Shown here piece after piece: positions 45,643 through 54,110 of a stretch of DNA of 64,000 bases. Numbering within the stretch: the stretch's first letter is position 1; the number at the start of each line of letters is the position of its first letter. Source of the DNA: Giardia muris (taxonomy: Eukaryota; Fornicata; Diplomonadida; Hexamitidae); contig CM016928.1 of the NCBI GenBank assembly GCA_006247105.1, positions 558,001 to 622,000 on the forward strand, given 5' to 3'. A program made the position numbers and the translations under genes. The notes under the pieces are model-generated. The model made no database searches. It worked only from the letters and a program-made list of their open reading frames with translations, and had not been told where the DNA came from.

Positions 45643-46294
45643 ATGTCTCTCCCTGTTCCAGTGAGTCAGTGGTCCTTCATCTCCACCCTCGAACTGGTGG
45701 AACTCGCGTCCTCCGATGCGCTCTTAATGCACTGGTGGACGGGTGCCGGTCAACAAGCCATTCTATTGATATCAGGAGTGGACTGAACGGAGACGCACAC
45801 CTCTGAAAGCTCCTGGGCTCTCGAAGAGGTCCTCAGGCCAGACTGTAGGCATTGAGGGTTCGAAGCTTCACCGTCCACGCTGAGCTGTGGATGACGTCGT
45901 CCAGTGCGACGATGATTCGATTGCCTCATCAATTGTTCAGTATTGCCTGACGGCTGCCCTGTCCTTGACATCTTGTGGGTGTTGTGATGGAGATGTTCCC
46001 CCTCGAAGACTTTGATTGCTACCAGATGCTCAGAAGGCCCCACCTTCACTATTCTAGAGTGGAGCAGGTCATCCGCAGGAGGTGTAGGCGGAATACCTCT
46101 CGATCGATGAGGTCTGCACATCGTACTCGGAGCAGTGGGGCAAGTGGCACTCCGAGAGGAACAGACAGGTCTTCCTGGACCGCGACGGAGGCAGTGACAC
46201 CTCCTTCTTGTTCAACCGTTTCATGATCAGGACTCTTCTTCTGAGAATCAGCTCTACTCTAAGCTCTCAGGGAGACCCCCAATGGAATTTGTGA
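45643..46294 (+). pseudogene. decayed coding remnants upstream of the truncated VSP
   Basis: This stretch has no intact gene but contains pieces that look like former coding sequence on the plus strand. An ATG frame of 47 codons lies at 45643-45786 (Trp/Leu-rich, SQWSFISTLELVELASSD). Another runs from ATG 45987 (MEMFPLEDFDCYQMLRRPHL) to 46226. A different frame, open from 46088 to 46294, reads EYLSIDEVCTSYSEQWGKWH and onwards with protein-like composition. A shift between the last two near 46,080 would give one longer frame. Origin not recognised. The frame choice is by composition, so confidence is low. Confidence 0.35.
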
Positions 46295-47420
46295 AACAAC
46301 AACCACAGATCCCGCCGTCACCTTCATTAATGGGAGCAAGCTTTACCTTTGTAGTGACACAAAAGCAGGAGGAAAGGAGAACTGCAGCACCTACTCCTAC
46401 ACGACAACCGGTTCTCGTAGCGGACAAGGTTTCACTTGCAACTTATGTGCCTCCGGCTTCAGTCTGACCTATGACGCCTTCCTCGTCATTATGACGTATA
46501 CGGCCTCGCCCTCGGACTGCCAGAAGGTCGCGGACTTTGGGCTCAGCTTCTTCTGTGCCGTCTGTGAGACTGGGAAGAACCCGATCAATGGAGAGTGCGT
46601 CGATGCGAACACGAAGATCTGCACGGGGTCCTCCGGCTCCTGCACTTCCTGCCTCAACGGCTTCCTGGCCTATCAGGGCGGATGCTTCTCTCCCCAGAAG
46701 GCGGCGGACCTCAAGATCTGCCCTCTGAAGAACCAGCTTCTTGTCGGGAGCACGACCGTCTGCAAGGAGTGCCCTTCTGGCTTCGTTCCATTTGACGGGA
46801 CCTGCACGCCCCTGGCCGCCGTCAACATAAGGACGACGAGGGCGGCAGGCGCCAACGACATCTGCCTCAACGAGGCCGGGAGCGACCCCGTCTCGTCCAG
46901 TGCCACGAGGTGCGGGAGCTGCAAGAATCCGACTGGGAGCAACAGCTACTTCCTCTTCGAGGGCGGCTGCTATCCTGCATCCTCGACCCCCGGGACTTCG
47001 GTCGGAAGCCTCCTCTGCTCAGCGGCTTCCAACGGGAAGTGCACTACTCCCGCCACCAACGCCCCCTTCATCCTCGATGCATCCTCAGGCGCCTTCACGG
47101 CCTGTCCGAAGGAGTGCGGGGCCTGCACCTCCTCGACCGCCTGCAGCTCCTGCGGTCTCGGGTACTACAGCAACTCTACTGTGACCGGCCCCTCCGACTG
47201 CACAGCCTGTCCCAGTGGGTGCACCTCCTGTCCAAGTGGGAAGTGCGACCTCTGCTGGGACGGCTCCACTCCCACCAACAATGCCTGCCCCCCTCCCCCC
47301 TCCTCCAGTTCTTCCAGGCTCTCTGGGGGTGCCATTGCGGGGATCGTCATCGCCGTCCTTCTGGTCCTGGGAGGTCTCGGGGGCTTCCTCGGTTGGTGGT
47401 TCGGATGCAGGGGGAAGTGA
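46263..47420 (+). pseudogene. variant-specific surface protein (VSP), 5'-truncated
   Basis: An open frame of 385 codons without an early start. The frame begins right after a stop at 46260; the first ATG is at 46491, inside the Cys-rich region. No signal peptide exists in the frame. The rest is typical VSP: many CxxC pairs (CNLC, CAVC, CKEC, CTSC, CDLC), NCSTY-type sites, a GGCY motif (FEGGCYPAS), one membrane span (GAIAGIVIAVLLVLGGLGG) and a short tail ending CRGK. VSPs coat the trophozoite; one is expressed at a time. Lacking an N-terminus, this copy is probably silent, either a fragment or a donor for recombination. It is convergent with the ankyrin-RING pseudogene. A small protein from ATG 46491 cannot be excluded. 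Confidence 0.85.
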
Positions 47421-47426
47421 GTGAAT
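47420..47426 (+). terminator. poly(A)-signal-like AGTGAAT at the VSP stop
   Basis: Starts on the last base of the VSP TGA; exact WGTRAAY match. Its retention suggests the copy kept its 3' end. Confidence 0.5.
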
Positions 47427-47514
47427 GGTGAAGGGGAGACCTGGAGCGAGAGGTGGCATCGAGCTCACCACAGACCTCCAGCTCATCTGGATGGACGGAG
47501 AGGGAGTCGTATGG

Positions 47515-48880
47515 CTACACATCCGGCCACTCAGGATACTCGACGACAAGGGCCTCGTCGGCCTTCCCCGGGGAGTACGGACAACAGTGCTCGATCTGAT
47601 CAGCACAGACGACGAGGTGCCGGTAGGGAAGGATGACCGCGTCCTTCTGGCGCGAGAGGCAGACGACGCACCCGTCAACCATCTCGTCCTCACAGAAGGC
47701 GTCGTCCAGTGCTCCGGGCTCGCAGAAGAGTGCCGACCAGACCATCTCTCCGAGCTCCCGGGCTTCCGACTGCTCGATCGGGGACAGGAGGGCCAGGACG
47801 TGGTGCGGGCTGAGCATCTCCAGCCTCTCCCGTACCTTCCGCATGACCGCCTCCTCCAGGGCATCTGCAACTGCTCGGTACGTCCTTGAAGAGTGAGTCA
47901 GGCCACTCCCGAACAAGCTCTCGGATCCCCGTGCATTCTTCCGTCCTCTTCGTGGACTGCCGCCTCGTCCGCCAGGAGTCTTGCACTCGACCCGGCCCTC
48001 CTGGAGTGCAAGCAGAAGGGCCGTCTCCTTCCGGTTGTTGAACAGCCCCCTCGAGTGGGAGGAGCAGGGGGACAGATGGGGGGGCGTCCGTGATAGGCGG
48101 CCATCATCAGGCCTGCATCCCATGAGCCTCGATGCTCACGTGTAGTGTTCCTGACTCCCCCGACGTCCCCTGTTGTGACGGACTCCAAGGACGTCGGTAG
48201 CTCCCTGGAGGGGGATGGGTCTGTCCCCTCTTGAGGAGCCTCCTGTCCCCGACCACCATTCCCGTGCCCCTCGGAGTCCTCCACTCCTTGCTCGTGGGGA
48301 GGAGGGCTCGACGACCTCGGGGTGGTCGTGGCATGTTGAGAGCATGGGGACGGTCCGGGAGGGAGTCCACTCCTTCGTCGTCCGCCTCTGAGAGGAGGAA
48401 GCAGTCTGTGCGGCCACACCGTGCAGTCCGGCCACCTTCTTCCTCTCCCCGACCTCATCGAGATCGTCCTTCCCTCTCGATGTCTCAAAGGAGTGAGGGA
48501 TGTTTCCGAGCCCCAGCTCCCTCCCCTCCGGTCCAAGAGGCCGATCCGCCATCTCGCATCCCCTCAACAACAGAGGGGCGTCCAGATCGGTGCGCCCGTC
48601 CCTGGGACAGCCGGTGGGGCCCTCTCTCCGTCTGGCACGGCTCCCGTCAGAGGCCATTCGTCCTTGAGAGGGGAACGGGCCCGATCCTCACCAGGGGGTT
48701 GGGGAGCTATGAGGAGAGACTGATGACCAGTGGGAGCTCATCCAGGGACGAGAGCACCCCGAGGAGAGCTGTGGGCCTCCCGTCCTCGGGGCAGGTCGTT
48801 GGTAGTGGTTGGATGCCCAGAGTGTCAGATGGGCGGGAAGGGGGAGCGTCAGTGGAAGGCTGGTGAGGGGATGTTTGATG
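47515..48880 (-). pseudogene. decayed ankyrin-RING gene
   Basis: Minus strand, no single intact frame. The best piece (47515-48123, 202 codons) ends with a degenerate RING: CVVCLSRQKDAVILPYRHLVVCADQ and then HCCP. In RINGs of the XIAP/Mind-bomb type this reads C-x2-C...C-G-H-L-V-x-C-x2-C; here the CGH Cys is Tyr and one zinc Cys is Gln. Upstream, frames switch but ankyrin sequence is still readable: HPEVVE, ETALLLALQEGR and GLMMAAYHG. At DNA level 48181-48440 (reversed) aligns with the ankyrin gene at about 49690-49975 (shared blocks around cacagactgc and gacgtcg), with small indels that break the frame. It was probably a paralogue of the next gene, in opposite orientation. The 5' limit is approximate. 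Confidence 0.75.
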
Positions 48881-48886
48881 TTCAAA
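48874..48886. repeat. short inverted repeat at the ankyrin-kinase start
   Basis: TTTGA-TGT-TCAAA, directly before ATG 48888, symmetric over five bases each side. The A-run that follows is the likely initiator. Chance occurrence is possible in an A/T-rich start. Confidence 0.35.
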
Positions 48887-48887
48887 A

Positions 48888-50066
48888 ATGTCTCTTACAG
48901 ACTTGATGGAGGCAACCGGAAGAGGGGACCTCGAGGGCGTAAAGGCCAATCTCAATCAGGTCGGGAAGAAGAACTGGCTTGGCGAAACGGCCCTGATGAA
49001 GGCCGCAATTAATGGCCATGCCAATTGCATCCCCCTCCTTGAGAAGGAGATTGGAATGCAGAATAACATTGGATGGACTGCATTGATGCTGGCCGCCTCC
49101 AACGGCAAGATAGATTGCGTCCGACTCCTCCTTTCTGAGGCGGGGAGGCAGACGACAGAGGAACGGTATGGACTTTCCCCCAGAACAACCGCTCTCATGA
49201 TCGCGGCCCACGAGAACTACCCCGAGGTTGTTGAGCTCCTCCTTCCCTACGAACAGGGACTAAAGGATTCAAATGGCCGTATGGCCAAGTGGTATGCATA
49301 CAATAGTTCATGGGGAGAAGGCATCACCCGAGTCCGCAAGCTCCTTGAGAACGAGGGAACGGAGCGGATCCCCCCGCCTCTCAATGGGCTACTACTCTTC
49401 TTGAAGTCTGCCATGATGGGGGACGTCGATGGAGTCCGGAAGCACCTGGACCACGCGGGATATCAAGATTCGACTGGAAAGACAGCCCTGATACATGCCG
49501 TATGTTTGGGGCAAGCCAACTGCATCCCCCTACTTGAGAAGGAGTTCGGGCTCCAGGACAACGATAGCTATACGGCCCTGATGCATGCCGCAAAGAGAGG
49601 CCATTCTGAATGCATCCCCCTCCTCGAGGGGGAGGTTGGGATGCAGGACGACGATGGACGAACTGCGCTGATGTGGGCTGCCTACAATGGCCACACAGAC
49701 TGCGTCCGGCTCCTCCTCTCTGAAGCAGGAAAGCAAACGACAGAGGAATGGGATGACTTTCCCCCCGGAACGACCGCACTCATGATGGCAGCTCACTACA
49801 ACGACCCCGAGATAGTTGAACTCCTTCTCCCATATGAGCAGGGATTGAAGGACTCCGAAGGCCATACTGCTCAGTGGTACGCGAACAACATTGCAAGGGG
49901 AGGCGACTTCACTCGAGTCCGCAAGCTCCTTAAGAACGAAGGAACAACTCGCCTCCCTCCTCCATCGGATCCCACTGAAATCCTTAAGTTCTTGGAGCGA
50001 GTTGATAAGCTCACCACTGAGAACGAATCCCTCAAGAAAGACCTCTCCTCGTCCAAGAATGAATAG
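48888..50066 (+). CDS. ankyrin-repeat protein, N-terminal part of a split ankyrin-kinase
   Basis: 392 residues from ATG 48888 (behind GTTCAAAA) to an in-frame TAG at 50064-50066. It contains two copies of a ~180-residue ankyrin unit: residues ~1-180 and ~190-370. Each has TALM..A repeats, a HTDC- or KIDCVRLLLSEAG block, PEVVELLLPYEQGLKD or PEIVELLLPYEQGLKD and a closing RVRKLL.NEGT linker. After the second copy a coiled coil begins (FLERVDKLTTENESLKKDLS) and is cut by the TAG. The same frame continues without interruption for 505 codons to a kinase domain, so this is best seen as the N-terminal part of one gene. Confidence 0.85.
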   Translation: MSLTDLMEATGRGDLEGVKANLNQVGKKNWLGETALMKAAINGHANCIPLLEKEIGMQNNIGWTALMLAASNGKIDCVRLLLSEAGRQTTEERYGLSPRTTALMIAAHENYPEVVELLLPYEQGLKDSNGRMAKWYAYNSSWGEGITRVRKLLENEGTERIPPPLNGLLLFLKSAMMGDVDGVRKHLDHAGYQDSTGKTALIHAVCLGQANCIPLLEKEFGLQDNDSYTALMHAAKRGHSECIPLLEGEVGMQDDDGRTALMWAAYNGHTDCVRLLLSEAGKQTTEEWDDFPPGTTALMMAAHYNDPEIVELLLPYEQGLKDSEGHTAQWYANNIARGGDFTRVRKLLKNEGTTRLPPPSDPTEILKFLERVDKLTTENESLKKDLSSSKNE

Positions 50067-50165
50067 GAGGAGACAAAGAATGAGCTATCCCAACTGAATC
50101 GGGAAAACTCCTCCCTCAAACAGCAGCTCGACAATGCCATCGATGAGTCCAAGAGGCATGCGAAG

Positions 50166-51584
50166 ATGTGCGAGGACCTTCGGAAGACCTCTAACCAGAA
50201 CCGAGCCCTTATCGACATCCTCACCACCGAGAAGGCGACCCTTCAGGAGCAGCTCTCCAAGACCATTGAGGACCTCAAGAGAGCACTTGCAGACCAGAAG
50301 GCCCAGAACCTCGCCCTCGAGAAGGAGGTTACCCAATTGAGGACCGAGAGCCATGACATGAAAGACCTTCGGAGACGCCTCGAGGAGGTGGAGGAGGAGA
50401 AGAGGATCCTCCTCCAGAACCTCGCTGCTGTCGGGGGCAGGCTTCCCCCTGCACGGGAGGACAGCTCTCTCATCTCATCTGCCATCCAGGGAGACCTCGA
50501 TACACTCCGAAGGCACATCGACCAGGCAGGAAAGCGGGGCTCCTCAGGCATGACGGCCCTGATGCACGACGCCTCCCGAGGACAGACCGAGGTCGTCCGC
50601 CTCCTCCGGCCCCTCGAGGCCCGCCTCCAGGACGGGAGGGGATGGACGGCCCTGATGCATGCAGTGAGGGGAGGACACGAGGAGTGTGTCGGCCTCCTCC
50701 TTCTGGAGAGGGACCTGAAGGACAGGGAGGGCAGGACGGCAGAGGACGTCGCCAACGGCCTTCCCGATGGGAAGAAGAAGAAGATCACGCCCCTCCTCAG
50801 AAAGAAGGTCCACCTCCCCGACCTTCCCGAGGAGCTCTTGTCCTTCCAGCTTACGGGGAGGCTCGGAAGGGGGGCCTTCGGGACCGTCTTCTCCGCCTGG
50901 TCCGAGGAGCACGGGAACTGCGCCCTGAAGGTCGTCGAGTACGAGGAGATGGAGAGGACGATCGTCGACTCCCTCCGAAGGGAGATGGGGACCATCCCCT
51001 CCCTCGAGCATCCCCACGTCCTCCGCTACCACCGGGTGCACGACGACCCGGACAACGGGACCGCCTACCTCGTGATGGACTGGTGCTCCGGGACGCTCCT
51101 CGACGAGGTCCGGGGGCGCGGGGAGAGGGGAGAGCCCTTCAGGGACGATGAGGTGTGGAGATGCCTTCGGGAGATGGCGAGCGGTCTTGCCTACCTCCAC
51201 GAGAGGGGGCTCGTCCACAGAGACCTGAAGCCGGGGAACGTTCTCCTCTCTTCTGACGGTCGGTGCGTCCTGGGAGACTTCGGACTTGCAAGAACGCTCG
51301 GGGACTCGTCTCGGATGAGTACATATGTAGGAACGAGACTCTATATGGCCCCCGAGCTTCATCAAGGAGAGAAGTATGACAAGTCCGTCGACGCCTGGGC
51401 CTTGGGAGTGGTGGCGTACGAGATGTGTACCCACGCCCTTCCGTTCGAGAACGTAGCAGCTGTCCTCAACGAGACGTCCGCTCCTCCTCTCGAGGGCCGT
51501 CCCTCAGACCTTGCTGCTCTCATCTCCCGGATGCTCTCGAAGGACCCCAAAGACCGTCCGGCAGCACAGGAGATCCTCATATAA
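50166..51584 (+). CDS. coiled-coil/ankyrin/Ser-Thr kinase, C-terminal part of the split gene (NEK-like)
   Basis: 472 residues from the first ATG after the TAG; the reading frame itself starts at 50067. Layout: coiled coil (~1-90), two to three ankyrin repeats (~97-200), kinase (~223-470). The kinase looks active: GRLGRGAFGTVF, CALKVVEY, LVHRDLKPGNVLL, LGDFGLAR, TRLYMAPE and DAWALGVVAYEM. Giardia has a large NEK family, many with ankyrins; there the kinase usually comes first, here it comes last. NEK membership is inferred from genome context, not from a specific motif. If the TAG is real and not bypassed, translation of this part needs its own start, and no A/T-rich initiator is seen before ATG 50166. 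The TAA stop overlaps AGTGAAT. Confidence 0.85.
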   Translation: MCEDLRKTSNQNRALIDILTTEKATLQEQLSKTIEDLKRALADQKAQNLALEKEVTQLRTESHDMKDLRRRLEEVEEEKRILLQNLAAVGGRLPPAREDSSLISSAIQGDLDTLRRHIDQAGKRGSSGMTALMHDASRGQTEVVRLLRPLEARLQDGRGWTALMHAVRGGHEECVGLLLLERDLKDREGRTAEDVANGLPDGKKKKITPLLRKKVHLPDLPEELLSFQLTGRLGRGAFGTVFSAWSEEHGNCALKVVEYEEMERTIVDSLRREMGTIPSLEHPHVLRYHRVHDDPDNGTAYLVMDWCSGTLLDEVRGRGERGEPFRDDEVWRCLREMASGLAYLHERGLVHRDLKPGNVLLSSDGRCVLGDFGLARTLGDSSRMSTYVGTRLYMAPELHQGEKYDKSVDAWALGVVAYEMCTHALPFENVAAVLNETSAPPLEGRPSDLAALISRMLSKDPKDRPAAQEILI

Positions 51585-51590
51585 GTGAAT
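51584..51590 (+). terminator. poly(A)-signal-like AGTGAAT at the kinase stop
   Basis: Starts on the last base of the TAA stop; exact WGTRAAY match. Confidence 0.5.
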
Positions 51591-51638
51591 GGACATATCT
51601 ATGAGAAAGTGTAGGAGACAGGTACAGATGCAGCGTTC

Positions 51639-54104
51639 ATGAACTGGTCGAACATGAGAAAAAGAACATCAGTAATGCAAGGTAGTCCAACTTCCCCAGG
51701 CGAGAAACCCCAGAGACTCCTCCAGATAAGGATTCAGGAGCACAAGGGCGAGTTAAAACGACCCATCCAGCGATCAGGACGGCCATCGCTGTTTGCTCAG
51801 GCTATTGCTGAGCAAGGACTCAAGCAGGCTCCTACAAGACCTTTCAAGCTCACCCAAGTGATAGCTCGGCCATCTTACGAGCGTGAAGCTGAGCCTATGG
51901 ATTTGAAGACGCATCCTCGTCGTACCTCGGGCTTTTCGCTGGATGGCCGAGTATCGACGGACGATATCCCGTGCTATGACTCGCTGGACGTGGGGATTCT
52001 CTGCCGCTCGACGAACACGTGGCAGCGCGAGTATGGGCTCCGTATGCTACAGAATATTTTCCTCGTCCAACGTTTCAGCGCGGATCGTAACACGTCCCGG
52101 GCTCTTGCGGCCTTTTTGACGCTTGGGGCCGAGCCGGAGCCGGAATCGGCGGGCCATCTGGCGCTACTCAACCTGAGGTACGGGCTCGATGAGGTACATC
52201 TTCCCTTGATCAATGAGTCTTTAGCGCTCCTCGTCGTCCTCCTTGTAGGAGACGAAGGGTATCTGACGGAGGACCTTCACCTCGCGACGGCCCTTGGAGG
52301 AACTGTCTCCGATTCTGTCAGCTTTCCTCAGACCAGTTTCCATTCCACCCTTCTCGACCTCGGACTTCTACCGCTTTTGAAGGAGGCCTTAAGGGTGGGG
52401 GAGCTAGCAACCGAGCCCGTTTCGGAGGATATTATTAACAATGTCTTATTACTCGTAGAACGCTTCATTATCGGGATGAATGAGCCAATTCGTGACGGGC
52501 CGCTCGCCTACTTTGTCGACTTCCTTGTCGAGCACCTACTTAAGGAGAGCACGAGGCTTCAGGAAACCGGAGAGTTCTTCAGCACTCGGAGTCGCGTCGC
52601 ACTCCGTGTACTCACACATGAGTACGTGCTCCTAGGATGCAGCATTTCCAGGGCCAGTATAAACGTACTTTGCGCGGGGTATAAGGACCTCTTTGCACGC
52701 TTTGATGCACAAGACTCCTCTGTCCAGACTGAGCTATTGGGCATCAGCATTTCCTCTTACCTACTTCTTTCACGGATACTGAGTTCTCAGGAGGACCTTC
52801 TTTTGGAGCTGAGAGCCATCCGCCAGGCAACAAGGGTCTTTGTTGAGGGCCACATACTTTGTCACCCATCAAGCCAAGATCGGATGATCGCCTTGGGAAA
52901 CCTTGTGGGTGCGAAGCTGGGCTTTTCCGAGGCGTGTCTCACCATGCCCTTCGAGGAGTGTCTTAAGATGGAGGCACCATTCTTCACGTGTACACTCCTA
53001 CAGCTTCGATATGGTTCTGGAGAGCTATCACCTAGCGATTTTGGAGAGCTGATCCACTCCTGGGTTCGTAGGCCGTGCATTCTCTCACAGTGGTCACAAG
53101 AGGCACTTCATGTTCACCGTCAGGCAGGCTTGTTGATTTGTAGTATTACTGAGAGCGGGATAGCTCTCCAGCGGAGTTTACTGGCTCTTGGTGCCATTCT
53201 AGGAGAGGCAATACCACTCCTCTCGGAACTTGCATACCATACCATACAGCTTATCAATGATTCGACCTTCCTCAATGAGTATCGGTTTGTCTTTCTTTCA
53301 AGTCTAGCTCGGCACTTGCCTACGCGCCAGGCCATCGAGACCGGATTATACCCAGTATCCGTTCTTCAACACAAGCTTGCTACCCTTTTGCAGTGCACTG
53401 ATGTGGCCAGTACTACGATGACATACGCGAACGTTCTCTGTGCCACCCCAAGCAGCACAGTTATTCATGTCGTTTGTACGATCGGAAAGGATTTAGCATG
53501 TCGCCAAGAATGGCGTGAGACGGTAGTCCAGCTTGTTTGTGTTCTCCTTGGTGAAATAGAAGAGCTGGCTGCGCAAGAGGAGTGTCTAACCCGTTGTTGC
53601 ATTGCCTTGGCGACAGCACTCGTCGATGTCCACCAACTAGATAAGGAAACGACCTCTTCTCTGCTGCAGTTGATCCCTGAGACTGCTGCACGCTGCCGAA
53701 GGCTGGGCCTCCGTACTAACTTGAAGGTTGAGTACCCTTCTATTAATGGTAGCCAAACCATACTTCCTCGTGCCCTCGCAACTCTAACCATGGCTCTTAT
53801 AGAGGGACGGACACCCCTTTCCTGTGCGGCTGACGTGCTTTGCTTCTTGCTCAACCCCCACATCAGTCCAGATATGACCCTACGCATACAAGCGTGGGAA
53901 AGCTTGAAAAGCTTAGCGCTCCCTCTTCCAGCCCACAGTGCAAATGCTCCCATTGAGGATGACGACTCGGTCCTCTTAGCAGTTCTCGGCTATCAGCGTA
54001 GCCACCCAACCTGCGCGATTGCCAAAGCCACTCTTCACCACGCTTTGGATGGCTCCTCCGTAACAGGGGCGTTAAGAGATGTCATTCTTGCAAGTCTTAA
54101 GTAG
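51639..54104 (+). CDS. RPAP1-like protein (RNA polymerase II-associated)
   Basis: 821 residues. RPAP1/Rba50 helps RNA polymerase II assembly and nuclear import. Evidence: a short N-terminal block RPSLFAQAIAEQG, like the 'SLFAQ' of RPAP1_N, and near residue 115 YDSLDVGILCRSTNTWQRE with GLRMLQNIF, matching the family's 'eLf.LsRS.v..QR.lAL..L..I'. The rest is a long helical-repeat protein (HEAT-like), as in RPAP1. The match is by eye. Start ATG 51639; later in-frame ATGs at 51654 and 51675 (behind AAGAACATCAGTA) are also plausible. Confidence 0.55.
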   Translation: MNWSNMRKRTSVMQGSPTSPGEKPQRLLQIRIQEHKGELKRPIQRSGRPSLFAQAIAEQGLKQAPTRPFKLTQVIARPSYEREAEPMDLKTHPRRTSGFSLDGRVSTDDIPCYDSLDVGILCRSTNTWQREYGLRMLQNIFLVQRFSADRNTSRALAAFLTLGAEPEPESAGHLALLNLRYGLDEVHLPLINESLALLVVLLVGDEGYLTEDLHLATALGGTVSDSVSFPQTSFHSTLLDLGLLPLLKEALRVGELATEPVSEDIINNVLLLVERFIIGMNEPIRDGPLAYFVDFLVEHLLKESTRLQETGEFFSTRSRVALRVLTHEYVLLGCSISRASINVLCAGYKDLFARFDAQDSSVQTELLGISISSYLLLSRILSSQEDLLLELRAIRQATRVFVEGHILCHPSSQDRMIALGNLVGAKLGFSEACLTMPFEECLKMEAPFFTCTLLQLRYGSGELSPSDFGELIHSWVRRPCILSQWSQEALHVHRQAGLLICSITESGIALQRSLLALGAILGEAIPLLSELAYHTIQLINDSTFLNEYRFVFLSSLARHLPTRQAIETGLYPVSVLQHKLATLLQCTDVASTTMTYANVLCATPSSTVIHVVCTIGKDLACRQEWRETVVQLVCVLLGEIEELAAQEECLTRCCIALATALVDVHQLDKETTSSLLQLIPETAARCRRLGLRTNLKVEYPSINGSQTILPRALATLTMALIEGRTPLSCAADVLCFLLNPHISPDMTLRIQAWESLKSLALPLPAHSANAPIEDDDSVLLAVLGYQRSHPTCAIAKATLHHALDGSSVTGALRDVILASLK

Positions 54105-54110
54105 TATTCA

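Noticed and set aside
47425..47889. 154-codon plus-strand frame after the VSP
   Set aside because: Antisense to the RING-containing piece of the ankyrin-RING pseudogene, whose Cys/His pattern explains the interval better.
48231..48866. 211-codon plus-strand frame
   Set aside because: Antisense to the ankyrin pseudogene; Arg/Ser/Pro-rich with no start context.
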